Assembly (NCBI GenBank): GCA_018713305.1
Contig: DVFI01000092.1
Coordinates: forward strand, 1-64,000
Source: Candidatus Avichristensenella intestinipullorum
GTDB lineage: Bacteria > Bacillota > Clostridia > Christensenellales > Aristaeellaceae
DNA: 64,000 nucleotides
Direction of reading: 5' to 3'
Position 1 is the stretch's first letter, and each line of letters starts with the position of its first letter. The notes beneath the pieces are model-generated. The model did no database searches. It saw only the letters and a list, made by a program, of their open reading frames with translations, and was not told the DNA's origin. Below, piece after piece: positions 52,651 to 61,158 of the stretch. The translations under genes were made by a program, and so were the position numbers.

Positions 52651-53217
52651 ATGATGTTTGGAGAACCTATCTTTTCCCGCCTGCCGCAGCTTGGCACGGA
52701 CCGCCTGATCCTGCGCCGGATGACCATGGCCGACGCGCAGGACATCTTTGCCTACAGCCGCGATCCCGAGGTCAGCCGCTATGTCCTTTGGGACGCGCAT
52801 CGCTCTATCCACGATTCGCGCGCCTATCTGCGCTATCTGCAGCGCCAGTACCGCAACAACGATCCCTCCAGCTGGGGGATTCAGCTTCGGGAAACCGGGC
52901 ATATTATCGGGACCATCGGGTATATGTGGTGGAACCAGGAGTATCGCTCCGCGGAGGTTGGATATTCCCTCTCGCGCGCCTATTGGAACCGCGGCCTGAT
53001 GACCGAAGCGCTGCGCGAGGTGATTCGCTTCGGCTTTGACCGGATGCTGCTGCACCGCATCGAAGCGCAGCATGAAGTCGAAAACCCCGCCTCCGGCCGC
53101 GTGATGGAAAAAGCGGGCATGCGGCGGGAGGGCGTGCTGCGCGGACGGCTTTATAACAAAGGAAAATATGTGGACGTGGTACTGTACGCCATTTTACGGG
53201 AGGACAGACGCTTTTGA
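52651..53217 (+). CDS. GNAT N-acetyltransferase (RimJ/RimL type)
   Basis: A 188-residue acetyl-CoA-dependent transferase. The RimJ-like pattern includes LGTDRLILRRMTMADAQDIF at the N-terminus, IGTIGYMWW, EVGYSLSRAYWNRGLMTEAL with the R/Q-x-x-G-x-A acetyl-CoA loop, and NPASGRVMEKAGM. The substrate (ribosomal protein N-terminus, or an amine such as an antibiotic) is unknown. A GGGGAGG ribosome site precedes the ATG. It overlaps the metallophosphoesterase start by four bases. Confidence 0.9.
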   Translation: MMFGEPIFSRLPQLGTDRLILRRMTMADAQDIFAYSRDPEVSRYVLWDAHRSIHDSRAYLRYLQRQYRNNDPSSWGIQLRETGHIIGTIGYMWWNQEYRSAEVGYSLSRAYWNRGLMTEALREVIRFGFDRMLLHRIEAQHEVENPASGRVMEKAGMRREGVLRGRLYNKGKYVDVVLYAILREDRRF

Positions 53218-54023
53218 AACCGACACCGCTGCAAATCGAAACCATCCCGGTGCCCATTCCCTCGCTGCCCGACGCGCTGGAAGACACGCGCCTTGCCCTG
53301 TTTGCCGACCTTCATATGAACGGCCGCTCCATCGCTCCCCAACACCGGCAGGCGCTCGAGCACGTTGCCCGGGAGCGCCCGGACGTGATATGCATTCTGG
53401 GCGATGTCATCGACAACAACACCGTCCATGTGCCCGCGCTCGCGCCCTATCTGCGCGATGTGGCCTCCGTTGCGCCCACGGTGGCCGTGCTGGGCAACAA
53501 CGACTGTTTCGGCCCGAAAAACCTGGAAATCCTGCGCGAAACCTATGACGGCTGCGGCATCACGCTGCTGGAAAACGAAGCGCGCACGCTGCCGATTGGC
53601 GGCGCGTCCCTGGAAATCACCGGGCTGGAAGATCCGGCGGTCTCCGCAAAGGGCCTGCGCCGGGAACGGCCCGACCGGGATTCCGCTCCCCGCCTGTCCT
53701 TTTCCGAAGCCGTCGCGCCCCGCCCGCAAACGCCTTCCGTCTCCGTTGTGATGCTGCACCGTCCCGAGCTCGCCATGCAGTATGCCCTGGCAAAGCCCAC
53801 GCTCATCCTGGCGGGGCACGCGCACGGGGGACAGATTCGCCTGCCTTTCCTGGGCGGACTGTACGCGCCCGGACAGGGGATATTTCCGCGCTGGACCAGC
53901 GGGCTCTACCCGATGGGAGAAAGCCGGCTGCTGGTCAGCCGCGGCCTGGGCAATCATGGCAGCACGCTGCGCTTTGGCAATCCCTTTCATCTGCCCATTG
54001 CGGTATTGCGAAAAAAGAATTGA
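53214..54023 (+). CDS. Metallophosphoesterase
   Basis: A 269-residue calcineurin-like phosphoesterase. Metal ligands appear in ALFADLHMN (D32, H34), LGDVIDNN, LGNNDCFG, MLHRPE and GHAHGGQIRLP, the complete set for a two-metal centre. The N-terminus starts at TTG behind GGAGG and has a short hydrophobic stretch at most, so it is probably cytosolic or peripheral. It is translationally coupled to the GNAT gene. The substrate is not predictable. The family includes YkuE-like membrane phosphodiesterases. Confidence 0.88.
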   Translation: MKPTPLQIETIPVPIPSLPDALEDTRLALFADLHMNGRSIAPQHRQALEHVARERPDVICILGDVIDNNTVHVPALAPYLRDVASVAPTVAVLGNNDCFGPKNLEILRETYDGCGITLLENEARTLPIGGASLEITGLEDPAVSAKGLRRERPDRDSAPRLSFSEAVAPRPQTPSVSVVMLHRPELAMQYALAKPTLILAGHAHGGQIRLPFLGGLYAPGQGIFPRWTSGLYPMGESRLLVSRGLGNHGSTLRFGNPFHLPIAVLRKKN

Positions 54024-54138
54024 AATTCCTTCAAAAAAATTCTGAGGACCCGGGAAGAAACCCGCAGACTTTCGCGTTATATGGGTGAAGTTCAAAACGT
54101 GCTGCAAGGTTCCCCTCCCTTGCCAGCGCATCACCGCA

Positions 54139-54171
54139 CCCCCTCTTTCTAAAAAAGGGGGGCCTTTTTTT
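54139..54171 (+). terminator. Terminator downstream of the metallophosphoesterase gene
   Basis: C-rich arm (54139-54144) pairs with a G-rich arm near 54156-54162 and is followed by seven T (54165-54171). It lies about 120 bp after the stop codon. Confidence 0.6.
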
Positions 54172-54285
54172 ATCAGAAGAGGAAGCTTCGAAACATCACA
54201 GGCTGTGTTCTCCGCTGAAAAGCACTCATGGTACCGGGCATTCCGTGGGGAATGCTTCGGGAATATGCCGTTGGGGGGATGTAAA

Positions 54286-54741
54286 ATGTCAACACCATGT
54301 TCCTGTGTAGCGGGCCTGCGGATTGCGCTGGAAATGGAGCGGCGCGGACGCAGCCTCTACCTGCGCGCCGCGCAATTTGCCCGGGAAGAATCGCTCCGTG
54401 CGCTGTTGCTGGAGCTGGCTGATGAGGAATTGGAACACCATACGGTCTTTTCCGCCATGCTCGAGGCTCTGGGCGCTCCGCCCCTCTCTCCGGAAGAAAA
54501 CGCGCTGGCCGCCGCGCGCGCAGCCGATGTTTTCTTTCCCGGCGGCCTGATGCAAATTGCGCAGGAAGGCGCATTGGCCACGCAAGAGCACATGCTGGAA
54601 GCGGCCATACAAGCCGAGCGCGATTCCATTGACTTCTATGAACGCCTGATGGATTCCCTGCCGGCCGACGGCCGCGACGCCATCGCCGCCATTGTCCAGG
54701 AAGAACGCGGCCATTTGCGCGCCCTGACCGCGCGAAAATAG
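54286..54741 (+). CDS. Ferritin-like di-iron protein
   Basis: A 151-residue protein with a CSC near the N-terminus and four predicted helices. Glu/His ligand pairs are in MERRGRSLYLRAAQ, LADEELEHH, IQAERDSIDFYE and VQEERGHL. This is the erythrin or rubrerythrin-core pattern without a rubredoxin domain. GGGGGG lies seven bases before the ATG at 54286; a longer open frame upstream lacks one. It probably handles peroxide or iron in this anaerobe. It is the last gene before the replication origin. Confidence 0.85.
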   Translation: MSTPCSCVAGLRIALEMERRGRSLYLRAAQFAREESLRALLLELADEELEHHTVFSAMLEALGAPPLSPEENALAAARAADVFFPGGLMQIAQEGALATQEHMLEAAIQAERDSIDFYERLMDSLPADGRDAIAAIVQEERGHLRALTARK

Positions 54742-54779
54742 GCCCTGACCGCCGCACTTGTGTCCGTATCCCGGATACA

Positions 54780-54840
54780 TTGTGAACACAGTGTGAATAC
54801 TGTATATTACTCTTTGTGGATGAAATCTCGGCCTCCATTC
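54780..54840. other. Weaker DnaA-box-like sites at the left edge of the origin
   Basis: TGTGAACAC (54781-54789), TGTGAATAC (54792-54800) and TGTGGATGA (54815-54823) match the reverse complement of TTATNCACA with one or two mismatches. They lie in an AT-rich stretch. The last differs from consensus at a single position. Confidence 0.45.
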
Positions 54841-54854
54841 CTTGTATTTTCAGG

Positions 54855-54884
54855 AAAAACGCCGCCCCCGTTGGGGACGGCGTT
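54855..54884 (-). terminator. Terminator of the DUF1858 gene
   Basis: Stem of 7 + 4 bp with one mismatch (54858-54884), 3-nt loop, followed on the minus strand by TTTTT. It lies about 105 bp past the DUF1858 stop, beyond the DnaA boxes. Confidence 0.6.
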
Positions 54885-54887
54885 AAT

Positions 54888-54968
54888 TTATCCACAGTCT
54901 TATCCACATTCCTTGCATTTTTGTGAATAACTTGGTCGTTTTCTCACTTTTGCGAACAGTTATCCACA
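54888..54968. other. oriC: Replication origin, DnaA-box cluster
   Basis: Three perfect TTATCCACA boxes on the plus strand (54888-54896, 54900-54908, 54960-54968) and one TTATTCACA on the minus strand (54922-54930) within 81 bp. They are immediately left of the DUF1858 and dnaN genes. This density is typical of a bacterial oriC. dnaA itself is not between the box clusters. Confidence 0.88.
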
Positions 54969-54989
54969 GAAATACTTTCCGGCGGCAGG

Positions 54990-55196
54990 TTACGCCTTCT
55001 CCGCCAGGTATTCGTTGAGCTGATGCACCAGCTCGTCCACATTAAAGCCATGCACCACGCTGGCCTGCTCCAGGGACTCCGCCGTAGCATGGGGGCAGCC
55101 CAGGCAATGCAGCCCGAATCCCATCATAATGCGGGCCGTGCCGCGGTCCATATCCAAAACCTGGCGAATGGTCATATCCTTATTGATTGTTGCCAT
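54990..55196 (-). CDS. DUF1858-domain protein
   Basis: A 68-residue protein with KDMTIRQVLDMDRGTARIMMGFGLHCLGCPHATAESLEQA, the DUF1858 pattern. A CLGC pair could bind metal or a cluster (HCLGCPHA). Homologues are linked to hybrid-cluster and Fe-S proteins in anaerobes, role unproven. The ATG at 55196 has GGAGG eight bases upstream. It lies on the minus strand between the two halves of the origin, in the place usually taken by dnaA in Bacillus-like origins. Confidence 0.85.
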   Translation of the reverse strand: MATINKDMTIRQVLDMDRGTARIMMGFGLHCLGCPHATAESLEQASVVHGFNVDELVHQLNEYLAEKA

Positions 55197-55226
55197 GCAA
55201 AAGCCCTCCCATTGCGTATTCAACCT

Positions 55227-55256
55227 ATTATATACCCGGCCTTATCAAAAAGTAAA
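55227..55256 (-). promoter_or_regulatory. Promoter of the DUF1858 gene
   Basis: On the minus strand TTTACT (55251-55256), 18 nt, TATAAT (55227-55232), about 30 bp before the ATG at 55196. Confidence 0.6.
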
Positions 55257-55337
55257 CAGAAAAAAAGTCCCCGGGGCAAAGAGGGTAAAAAGGATTTTCC
55301 AGATTCGGCATCGAAGCATTACCAGGTTTCTGCCAAA

Positions 55338-55434
55338 CCATCCACAGGACATCCACAGCAAAAATCAAAGCCTGTCCCGCTTTGGCATGGTTTTCCACGA
55401 AATCAACAGCCCTACTACTACGACGACTACTTAT
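55338..55434 (+). other. oriC: Predicted unwinding region of oriC with DnaA-trio-like triplets
   Basis: Weak DnaA boxes CCATCCACA (55338-55346), ACATCCACA (55349-55357) and TTTTCCACG (55391-55399) are followed after 12 nt by CTA-CTA-CTA-CGA-CGA-CTA-CTT (55412-55432), then TATAAAAA. Read 3' to 5' on the other strand this gives GAT triplets, the DnaA-trio pattern of the Bacillus basal unwinding system. Two of seven triplets deviate at the key middle base. It ends 30 bp before dnaN. Confidence 0.6.
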
Positions 55435-55464
55435 AAAAACCGCCGCTACAAGGAGGAACCACCC

Positions 55465-56571
55465 ATGCGCTTTACCTGTCTTGCCAGCGATATGGTCAAC
55501 GGACTGAACATCGTTACCCGCGCCATCGCCACACGCTCCACCATCCAGATTCTCGAAGGCGTGCTGCTGACCACCTGTCCGGAAGGACTGCGCCTGACCT
55601 GCACAGACCTTGCGCTGGGCATCGAAACCCATATCGATGCGGAAATCGCCGAAGAGGGCAGCGTGGTCCTGCCCGGAAAGCTCCTGGCCGAAATCATGCG
55701 CAAGCTGCCGGAGGAGCGCATGGAGCTGCGCGTCAACGACCAAAATGTGGCGTCCATCCGCTGCGCCGGCTCGCGCACAACGCTGTCCGGGCTGGACGCG
55801 CAGGAGTATCCCCCGCTGCCCGAGGTGGGGGACGCCAAGTCCGTCTCGCTGTCCGCATCCCTGCTCAAGGACATGATTCAGCGCACCACCTTCGCCATTG
55901 CCACCGATGAGACGCGGCCGATTCTGACCGGCTGCCTCATAGAATCGGACGGGCACGAGCTGTGCGTCGTCGCGCTGGACGGCTTCCGCCTGGCGCTGAG
56001 GCGACAGGAGTTCCAGGAGGAAATCCCGGCGTTTTCCGCCGTGGCGCCGGGAAAAGTGCTCAACGAGCTGGCCCGCATTCTCGAAGACGGCGAGCAGTCC
56101 GTGTCGCTGATGTGGGGAACGTCGCATCTGCTGGCGGATATGGGGAGCACGCGCGTGGTCGCGCGGCTGCTGGAAGGCGAATTTATTCGCTACCGCCAGA
56201 TTTTGCCCGCCGACTGGCAGACGCGCGTGCGCGCTTCCAAGCGCGAACTGGAAGCCGCCATGGACCGCGCGTCGCTGATGGCCCGGGAAGGAAAGAACAA
56301 CCTGGTCAAACTGCATATGGAAGATGGCATGATGCTGATTACTTCCAATGCGGAGCTGGGCGATGTGCGCGAAGAAATCCAGGTGGAAACCGAAGGAAGG
56401 GATTTGGACATCGCCTTCAACGTCCGCTATATCAGCGATACCCTTCGGGCCATCGAGGACGAACAGATTGTGCTCCGCTTCAATTCCAATGTCAGCCCCT
56501 GCGTCATTTGCCCGGCGGAAGGAGACCGGTATTTGTATCTGGCCCTGCCGGTACGGGTGTTCTCGGCCTGA
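55465..56571 (+). CDS. dnaN: DNA polymerase III sliding clamp (beta subunit)
   Basis: Ring-shaped processivity factor of the replicase, 368 residues, three repeated domains. Family blocks include NGLNIVTRAIATRSTIQILEGVLL near the N-terminus, DETRPILTGC at the second domain and the C-terminal CVICPAEGDRYLYLALPVRV near the peptide-binding pocket. AAGGAGG precedes the ATG. It is followed after one base by recF, the conserved dnaN-recF pair beside oriC. Confidence 0.97.
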   Translation: MRFTCLASDMVNGLNIVTRAIATRSTIQILEGVLLTTCPEGLRLTCTDLALGIETHIDAEIAEEGSVVLPGKLLAEIMRKLPEERMELRVNDQNVASIRCAGSRTTLSGLDAQEYPPLPEVGDAKSVSLSASLLKDMIQRTTFAIATDETRPILTGCLIESDGHELCVVALDGFRLALRRQEFQEEIPAFSAVAPGKVLNELARILEDGEQSVSLMWGTSHLLADMGSTRVVARLLEGEFIRYRQILPADWQTRVRASKRELEAAMDRASLMAREGKNNLVKLHMEDGMMLITSNAELGDVREEIQVETEGRDLDIAFNVRYISDTLRAIEDEQIVLRFNSNVSPCVICPAEGDRYLYLALPVRVFSA

Positions 56572-56572
56572 G

Positions 56573-57697
56573 ATGGTTATCCAACAGCTGCGGGTCAGCG
56601 GATTTCGCAACTATGAGCGCGTCGAGCTCTCCCCGCCTCCGGGCATTACCGTGCTCTATGGCGCCAACGCGCAGGGGAAAACCAACCTCATTGAGGCGGT
56701 GTCCCTGTGCTGCCTGGGTCGCTCGCATCGGACGCCGCGCGACGCGGAGCTGGTGCGCTGGGGAGAAAGCATGGCGCAGGTGCGCATCCGCGTACAGCGG
56801 CGGGACGGCCCGCATGAGGTGGGCGTGACGCTGTCGCGGGACGAGGGACGCAAAAAGGCCATCCGCATCAACGGAACCGCCATTGAGCGCATGGGCGAGC
56901 TGATGGGCCATGTCAACGCCGTGCTGTTTTCCCCGGAAGACCTGCGGCTGGTCAAGGACGGGCCGGAGGTGCGGCGCAGATTTCTGGATATGGAAATTTC
57001 CCAGCTCCGGCCGGCATATTTCTATGCCCTGCAGCGGTACGCCCGGGCGCTGCACCAGCGCAACGGCCTGCTGCATACGCTTCGCGAGGAACCCGGGCAC
57101 GCCCTGGGCGCCACGCTCGACGACTGGGACGCGCTGCTGCTGGAAGCGGGCGCGCAGGTCATTCAGCGCCGCATCGCCTATCTGCAGGCGCTGGAAGCGG
57201 AAAGCGCGCGCATACACGGCGCGCTGTCGGAAGGGCGCGAAGCGCTGGCGCTCCGCTATGCGGGGCAGGCGGAGGACGCGCAGACGCTGGAACGCCTGCT
57301 GCATGCCGCGCGCGGCGAAGACCTGCGCCGGGGCACGACGACCGTAGGGCCGCACCGGGACGATTTTCGCCTGCTCATCAACGGCCGCGACGCGCGCCTG
57401 TTCGCATCCCAGGGGCAGCAGCGGACGGCGGCGCTGTCGCTGAAGCTGGCGGAGACGGAGGTCATGCGGCGCATGCTGGACGAGCCGCCGGTGCTGCTGC
57501 TGGACGACGTGATGAGCGAGTTGGATATCAAACGCCGCCGCATGCTGCTGGAAAGGCTGGGCGGCGTGCAGACGCTGATTACCTGCACGGACCTGAGCGA
57601 TTTGGGCGGCGCAAAGCACGACGCGGCAGTCCGCGTGGAAAACGGGGCCTTGCGCGAAGAGACGTCAGAAAAGGAGAGCGGACATGATACGGTGTGA
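56573..57697 (+). CDS. recF: DNA replication and repair protein RecF
   Basis: SMC-like ATPase that helps load RecA at gaps, 374 residues. It has Walker A GANAQGKT (30-37), the FSPEDLRLVKDGPEVRRRFLD block and a signature SQGQQRTAALSLKLAE. Walker B is VLLLDDVMSELD. Length and order match the family. The ATG lies two bases after the dnaN stop, without a strong ribosome site, so translation is probably coupled. The 3' end overlaps galM by 14 bp. Confidence 0.95.
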   Translation: MVIQQLRVSGFRNYERVELSPPPGITVLYGANAQGKTNLIEAVSLCCLGRSHRTPRDAELVRWGESMAQVRIRVQRRDGPHEVGVTLSRDEGRKKAIRINGTAIERMGELMGHVNAVLFSPEDLRLVKDGPEVRRRFLDMEISQLRPAYFYALQRYARALHQRNGLLHTLREEPGHALGATLDDWDALLLEAGAQVIQRRIAYLQALEAESARIHGALSEGREALALRYAGQAEDAQTLERLLHAARGEDLRRGTTTVGPHRDDFRLLINGRDARLFASQGQQRTAALSLKLAETEVMRRMLDEPPVLLLDDVMSELDIKRRRMLLERLGGVQTLITCTDLSDLGGAKHDAAVRVENGALREETSEKESGHDTV

Positions 57698-58739
57698 ACG
57701 GATGGGCCAAATGCCCGATGGCGGACAGAGCGTATACCGCTATACGCTGCAAAATGCATCGGGCGCGCGCGCGGAGATTGCGACGCTGGGCGGCTGCTGG
57801 CTGTCCATGTGTGTGCCGGACGGCAAAGGCCGTTTCGGCGATGTGCTCCTGGGATATGCGACGCTGGAATCCCTGCTGACCGGGAGAGGATACATGGGCA
57901 AAATTGTAGGCCGGTTTGCCAACCGCATCGCCGGGGCCTCCTTTTCTCTGGGCGGGAAAACCTATGCGCTCGCCCGGAACAACGGCGAAAACCATCTGCA
58001 CGGCGGACGGCGGGGCTTTGACGCCTATGTCTGGGAGGCGCAGACGGAAGGCGACGCGCTGGTGCTGCACAGGACCAGCCCGGACGGGGAGGAAGGATAC
58101 CCCGGCACGCTGGACGTGCAGGTCACCTATCGCCTCGGCGAGGACAACGCACTGTCGATTGCCTATGAGGCGACGTGCGATCAGGATACGCCCCTGAACC
58201 TGACCAACCACGCCTACTTTAACCTCTCCGGGCCGGACCATCCGTCCATTGTCAATCATGTCGTCCGCATAGACGCCGACGCCATCACGCCGGTGACCGA
58301 CGTCGGTTGTATTCCGACGGGGCGGTTGATGCCGGTGGAAGGCACGCCGTTTGACCTGCGCGTGCCGCGCCGCATCGGCGAGGGCCTCTCGTACCAGCAA
58401 ACAAACGCGCAGATGGGCTTTGGCAACGGATATGACCATAACTACGTCCTCAACCGCTGGGACGGTTCCCTGCGCGCGGTGGCGACGGTCTGGGATCATG
58501 CCTCCGGCAGGCGGATGGACGTGGCGACCGATCAGCCCGGCATGCAGTTTTATACGGGCAATGGCATCCATGGCGATACGCCGGGCAAGGCGGGCCGCCC
58601 CTATGTGCCGCGCCAGGGGTTCTGCCTGGAAACCCAGTATTTCCCCGACAGCGTCCATCATCCGGCGTTTCCCTCCTGCGTGCTCAGGGCCGGAGAGATC
58701 TACCGCACGCAGACCGTGTACCGGTTCGGCCTGGCGTGA
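57684..58739 (+). CDS. galM: Aldose 1-epimerase
   Basis: Interconverts alpha and beta sugar anomers, 351 residues. Catalytic histidines are in NNGENHLHGG (about H94) and LTNHAYFNLSG (about H171). The base glutamate is in FCLETQYFPDS. The usual FGNGYDHNYVL segment is present. The ATG follows AAGGAGAG inside the recF 3' end. GyrB often follows recF in Firmicutes; here galM does. Confidence 0.94.
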   Translation: MIRCERMGQMPDGGQSVYRYTLQNASGARAEIATLGGCWLSMCVPDGKGRFGDVLLGYATLESLLTGRGYMGKIVGRFANRIAGASFSLGGKTYALARNNGENHLHGGRRGFDAYVWEAQTEGDALVLHRTSPDGEEGYPGTLDVQVTYRLGEDNALSIAYEATCDQDTPLNLTNHAYFNLSGPDHPSIVNHVVRIDADAITPVTDVGCIPTGRLMPVEGTPFDLRVPRRIGEGLSYQQTNAQMGFGNGYDHNYVLNRWDGSLRAVATVWDHASGRRMDVATDQPGMQFYTGNGIHGDTPGKAGRPYVPRQGFCLETQYFPDSVHHPAFPSCVLRAGEIYRTQTVYRFGLA

Positions 58740-58745
58740 CGCGAT

Positions 58746-59228
58746 ATGGAGGAAGAAAAGCGGAAGGACGCGGTGCGCCTGCGGCCTTACCGGCCGGAGG
58801 ACTGCCGGGCGCTGGCCGCGCTGTTTTATCAGACGGTGCATGCCGTGGCAGACAGCGATTATACCGCCGCGCAGCGGGCGGCCTGGGCGCCGGAAGAGAT
58901 GGACCTGGCGCGTTGGGACAGCACGCTGCGCGCGCATATCGCGCTGGTCGCCGTGACGCCGGAGCGCTACGCCGGCTTTGGCGATATCGACGAGACGGGG
59001 TATCTGGACAGGCTGTACGTCCATGCCGATTTTCAGCGCCGCGGCATTGCCACGGCGCTGTGCGACGCGCTGGAAACGGCGCGCGATTTTCCGGCCGTTT
59101 CCGTGCATGCTTCCGTCACGGCCCTGCCCTTTTTTGCGCGGCGCGGCTATCGGGTGGTGCGCGCCGAATACGTCCTGCGCAACGGCGTGTCGCTTCTTCG
59201 CTATGAAATGAAAAAAACGCTGCGCTGA
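58746..59228 (+). CDS. GNAT N-acetyltransferase
   Basis: A 160-residue acetyltransferase. Motif A is LYVHADFQRRGIATALCDAL, with R-R-G-I-A for acetyl-CoA. An N-terminal VRLRPYRPEDCRAL and C-terminal FFARRGYRVVR complete the fold. It resembles the PhnO/YafP-like small GNATs; substrate unknown. GGAGG lies just upstream within the six-base gap after galM, so it belongs to the dnaN-recF-galM transcript or its 3' part. Confidence 0.88.
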   Translation: MEEEKRKDAVRLRPYRPEDCRALAALFYQTVHAVADSDYTAAQRAAWAPEEMDLARWDSTLRAHIALVAVTPERYAGFGDIDETGYLDRLYVHADFQRRGIATALCDALETARDFPAVSVHASVTALPFFARRGYRVVRAEYVLRNGVSLLRYEMKKTLR

Positions 59229-59237
59229 CAGCGTGGG

Positions 59238-59257
59238 AAAAAACCATGCGATGGTTT
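59238..59257 (-). terminator. Terminator of the aminotransferase-tyrS-yigZ operon
   Basis: Seven-bp perfect stem (59241-59247 with 59251-59257), three-nt loop, then a T-run on the minus strand (59238-59243). A second perfect 8-bp hairpin lies at 59265-59284. Confidence 0.65.
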
Positions 59258-59295
59258 GCAGGAGGCGCGGCACTTGTGCCGCGCTCCGGCGTTGT

Positions 59296-59934
59296 TTATC
59301 CTTCTTCCGCCCAGTCGCAGTCGCATTCTTCCAGCGGCAGCAGCGCCGCCTGCCCGTCCGTCAGCGCGGTCAGGGCCTGAAACACCGCGTCCTCGTCCCG
59401 CTTTCGCGTCAGCAGCGTCGCGGTTACCGTGGCGGCGAATTCCACCTGCTCGCAGCGCACCGGCGCGCTTTGCAGATAGTGTTCCACGCGGCCCCAGAGG
59501 CTGTATTCCACGCCCACCCAGAACCGCGCGCTTCTTTCCATCACCACCACGCCCGCGGCGTCCAGCGCCGTCTTGGCGCCCTGGGTATAAGCCCGGACAA
59601 GGCCGCTTGCGCCCAGCAGGACGCCGCCGAAATAGCGCGTGACCACCACCGCGCAGTTGACGACGCCGCGCGCTTTGAGCACTTCCATGATGGGCAGGCC
59701 CGCCGTGCCGCCCGGCTCGCCGTCGTCGGAATAGCGCATGATGCCCGCATTGGTCCCGATGATGTAGGCCCAGCAGTGATGCGACGCGTCGCGATGCTGC
59801 GCGCGTATCCCGGCCAGGAAGTCCAGGGCCTCCCGCTCGGTGGCCGCCGGGCTTCCATGGCCGATAAAGCGCGACTTTTTGATAATGAAGCTGTCCGACC
59901 CCGCCTTGCCAAGGGTCTTATAGCCATCCGCCAT
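59296..59934 (-). CDS. YigZ/IMPACT family protein
   Basis: A 212-residue conserved protein. The N-terminal UPF0029 domain shows KKSRFIGHGSPA, DASHHCWAYIIG and the DDGEPGGTAGLPIMEVL signature, then YFGGVLLGASGLVRAY. The C-terminal domain is a ferredoxin-like fold. Bacterial members are of uncertain role; the human relative IMPACT regulates translation. The ATG directly follows the tyrS stop (TAA-ATG) with little ribosome site, implying coupling to tyrS and T-box control. Confidence 0.9.
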   Translation of the reverse strand: MADGYKTLGKAGSDSFIIKKSRFIGHGSPAATEREALDFLAGIRAQHRDASHHCWAYIIGTNAGIMRYSDDGEPGGTAGLPIMEVLKARGVVNCAVVVTRYFGGVLLGASGLVRAYTQGAKTALDAAGVVVMERSARFWVGVEYSLWGRVEHYLQSAPVRCEQVEFAATVTATLLTRKRDEDAVFQALTALTDGQAALLPLEECDCDWAEEG

Positions 59935-61155
59935 TTATTTCAGCACAAGCCGGTGGTAGCTCTTTTTGCCCACGCGCAGCAGCAGGCCGTCCGCAGGGAT
60001 GGCGTCCGGGCTGAGGCGGTATTCCACGTCCGTCACCTTTTCTTCGCCCATGCGCACCGCGTTTTGCTCCACCAGCTTGCGCGCCGCGCCGCGCGATTTG
60101 GCCAGACCGACCAGCGCCAGCAGGGTGGTCAGGCGGCCGTCTTCCTCAAGCTGCGCCCGGGTCAGCTCCGTGGTCGGCACGGAACCGGACAGGTCGCCGC
60201 CGCCAAAGAGCGAGGACGCCGCGTCGCGCGCCTTTTCCGCCTCCTCGCGGCCGTGCACCAGCGCCGTCACTTCCAGGGCCAGCACCTTTTTTGCCTCGTT
60301 CAATTCGCTGCCCTGCAGGCTGCCCAGGCGCCGCACTTCGTCCATGGGCAGGAACGTCAAGAGGGCCAGGCATTTTTCCACATCCGCGTCGTTGACGTTG
60401 CGCCAGTACTGATACATCTGGTAGGGCGAGGTGCGGTTGGGATCGAGCCAGAGCGCGCCTTTTTCCGTCTTGCCCATCTTCTTGCCGTCGTGCGTCAAAA
60501 GCAGCTTGCACGTCAGCGCAAACGCCTTTTCGCGCTCCTTGCGGCGCACCAGGTCCGCGCCGGCCAGCATATTGGACCACTGGTCGTCGCCACCCATTTG
60601 CAGGCGGCAGCCGTAGCGGCGGAACAGCTCCAGGAAATCATAGCCCTGCATGAGCATGTAGTTAAACTCCAGGAACGTCAGGCCTTTTTCCATGCGCTGG
60701 CGGTAGCATTCCGCGGTCAGCATCTGATTGACCGAAAAATGCACGCCGATTTCCCGCAAAAACTCGATATAGTTCAGGTTGCGCAGCCAGTCGGCGTTGT
60801 TGACGATAAGCGCTTTCCCGTCGGAAAAGTCCAGGAAGGAGGACATCTGCTTTTGAATGCAGGCCACGTTGTGATCGATGGTTTCGGTCGTCAGCATGCG
60901 GCGCAAATCGGAGCGGTTGGACGGGTCGCCGATCATGCCCGTGCCGCCGCCCATCAGCGCGATGGGCCGGTGGCCTGCGCGCTGCATATGGGCCATGGCC
61001 ATAATGGGGATATAATGGCCGATGGTCAGGCTGTCCGCGGTCGGGTCAAAGCCGACATAAAACGTGGTCGGCGTCTCGAGCTGCTGGTACAGCTCCTCTT
61101 CAAAGGTTACCTGGGCGATAAAACCGCGCTCCTTGAGCACGTCAAGAATGTGCAT
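59935..61155 (-). CDS. tyrS: Tyrosyl-tRNA synthetase
   Basis: Charges tRNA-Tyr, 406 residues. Class I motifs are LTIGHYIP (HIGH-like), GGDDQWSNM for tyrosine recognition and [12 protein letters not shown] (KMSKS-like). A C-terminal S4-type RNA-binding domain has [26 protein letters not shown] precedes the ATG; the aminotransferase stop is three bases upstream. The transcript starts at a tyrosine T-box, so both enzymes rise when tyrosine is short. Confidence 0.96.
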   Translation of the reverse strand: MHILDVLKERGFIAQVTFEEELYQQLETPTTFYVGFDPTADSLTIGHYIPIMAMAHMQRAGHRPIALMGGGTGMIGDPSNRSDLRRMLTTETIDHNVACIQKQMSSFLDFSDGKALIVNNADWLRNLNYIEFLREIGVHFSVNQMLTAECYRQRMEKGLTFLEFNYMLMQGYDFLELFRRYGCRLQMGGDDQWSNMLAGADLVRRKEREKAFALTCKLLLTHDGKKMGKTEKGALWLDPNRTSPYQMYQYWRNVNDADVEKCLALLTFLPMDEVRRLGSLQGSELNEAKKVLALEVTALVHGREEAEKARDAASSLFGGGDLSGSVPTTELTRAQLEEDGRLTTLLALVGLAKSRGAARKLVEQNAVRMGEEKVTDVEYRLSPDAIPADGLLLRVGKKSYHRLVLK

Positions 61156-61158
61156 GGG

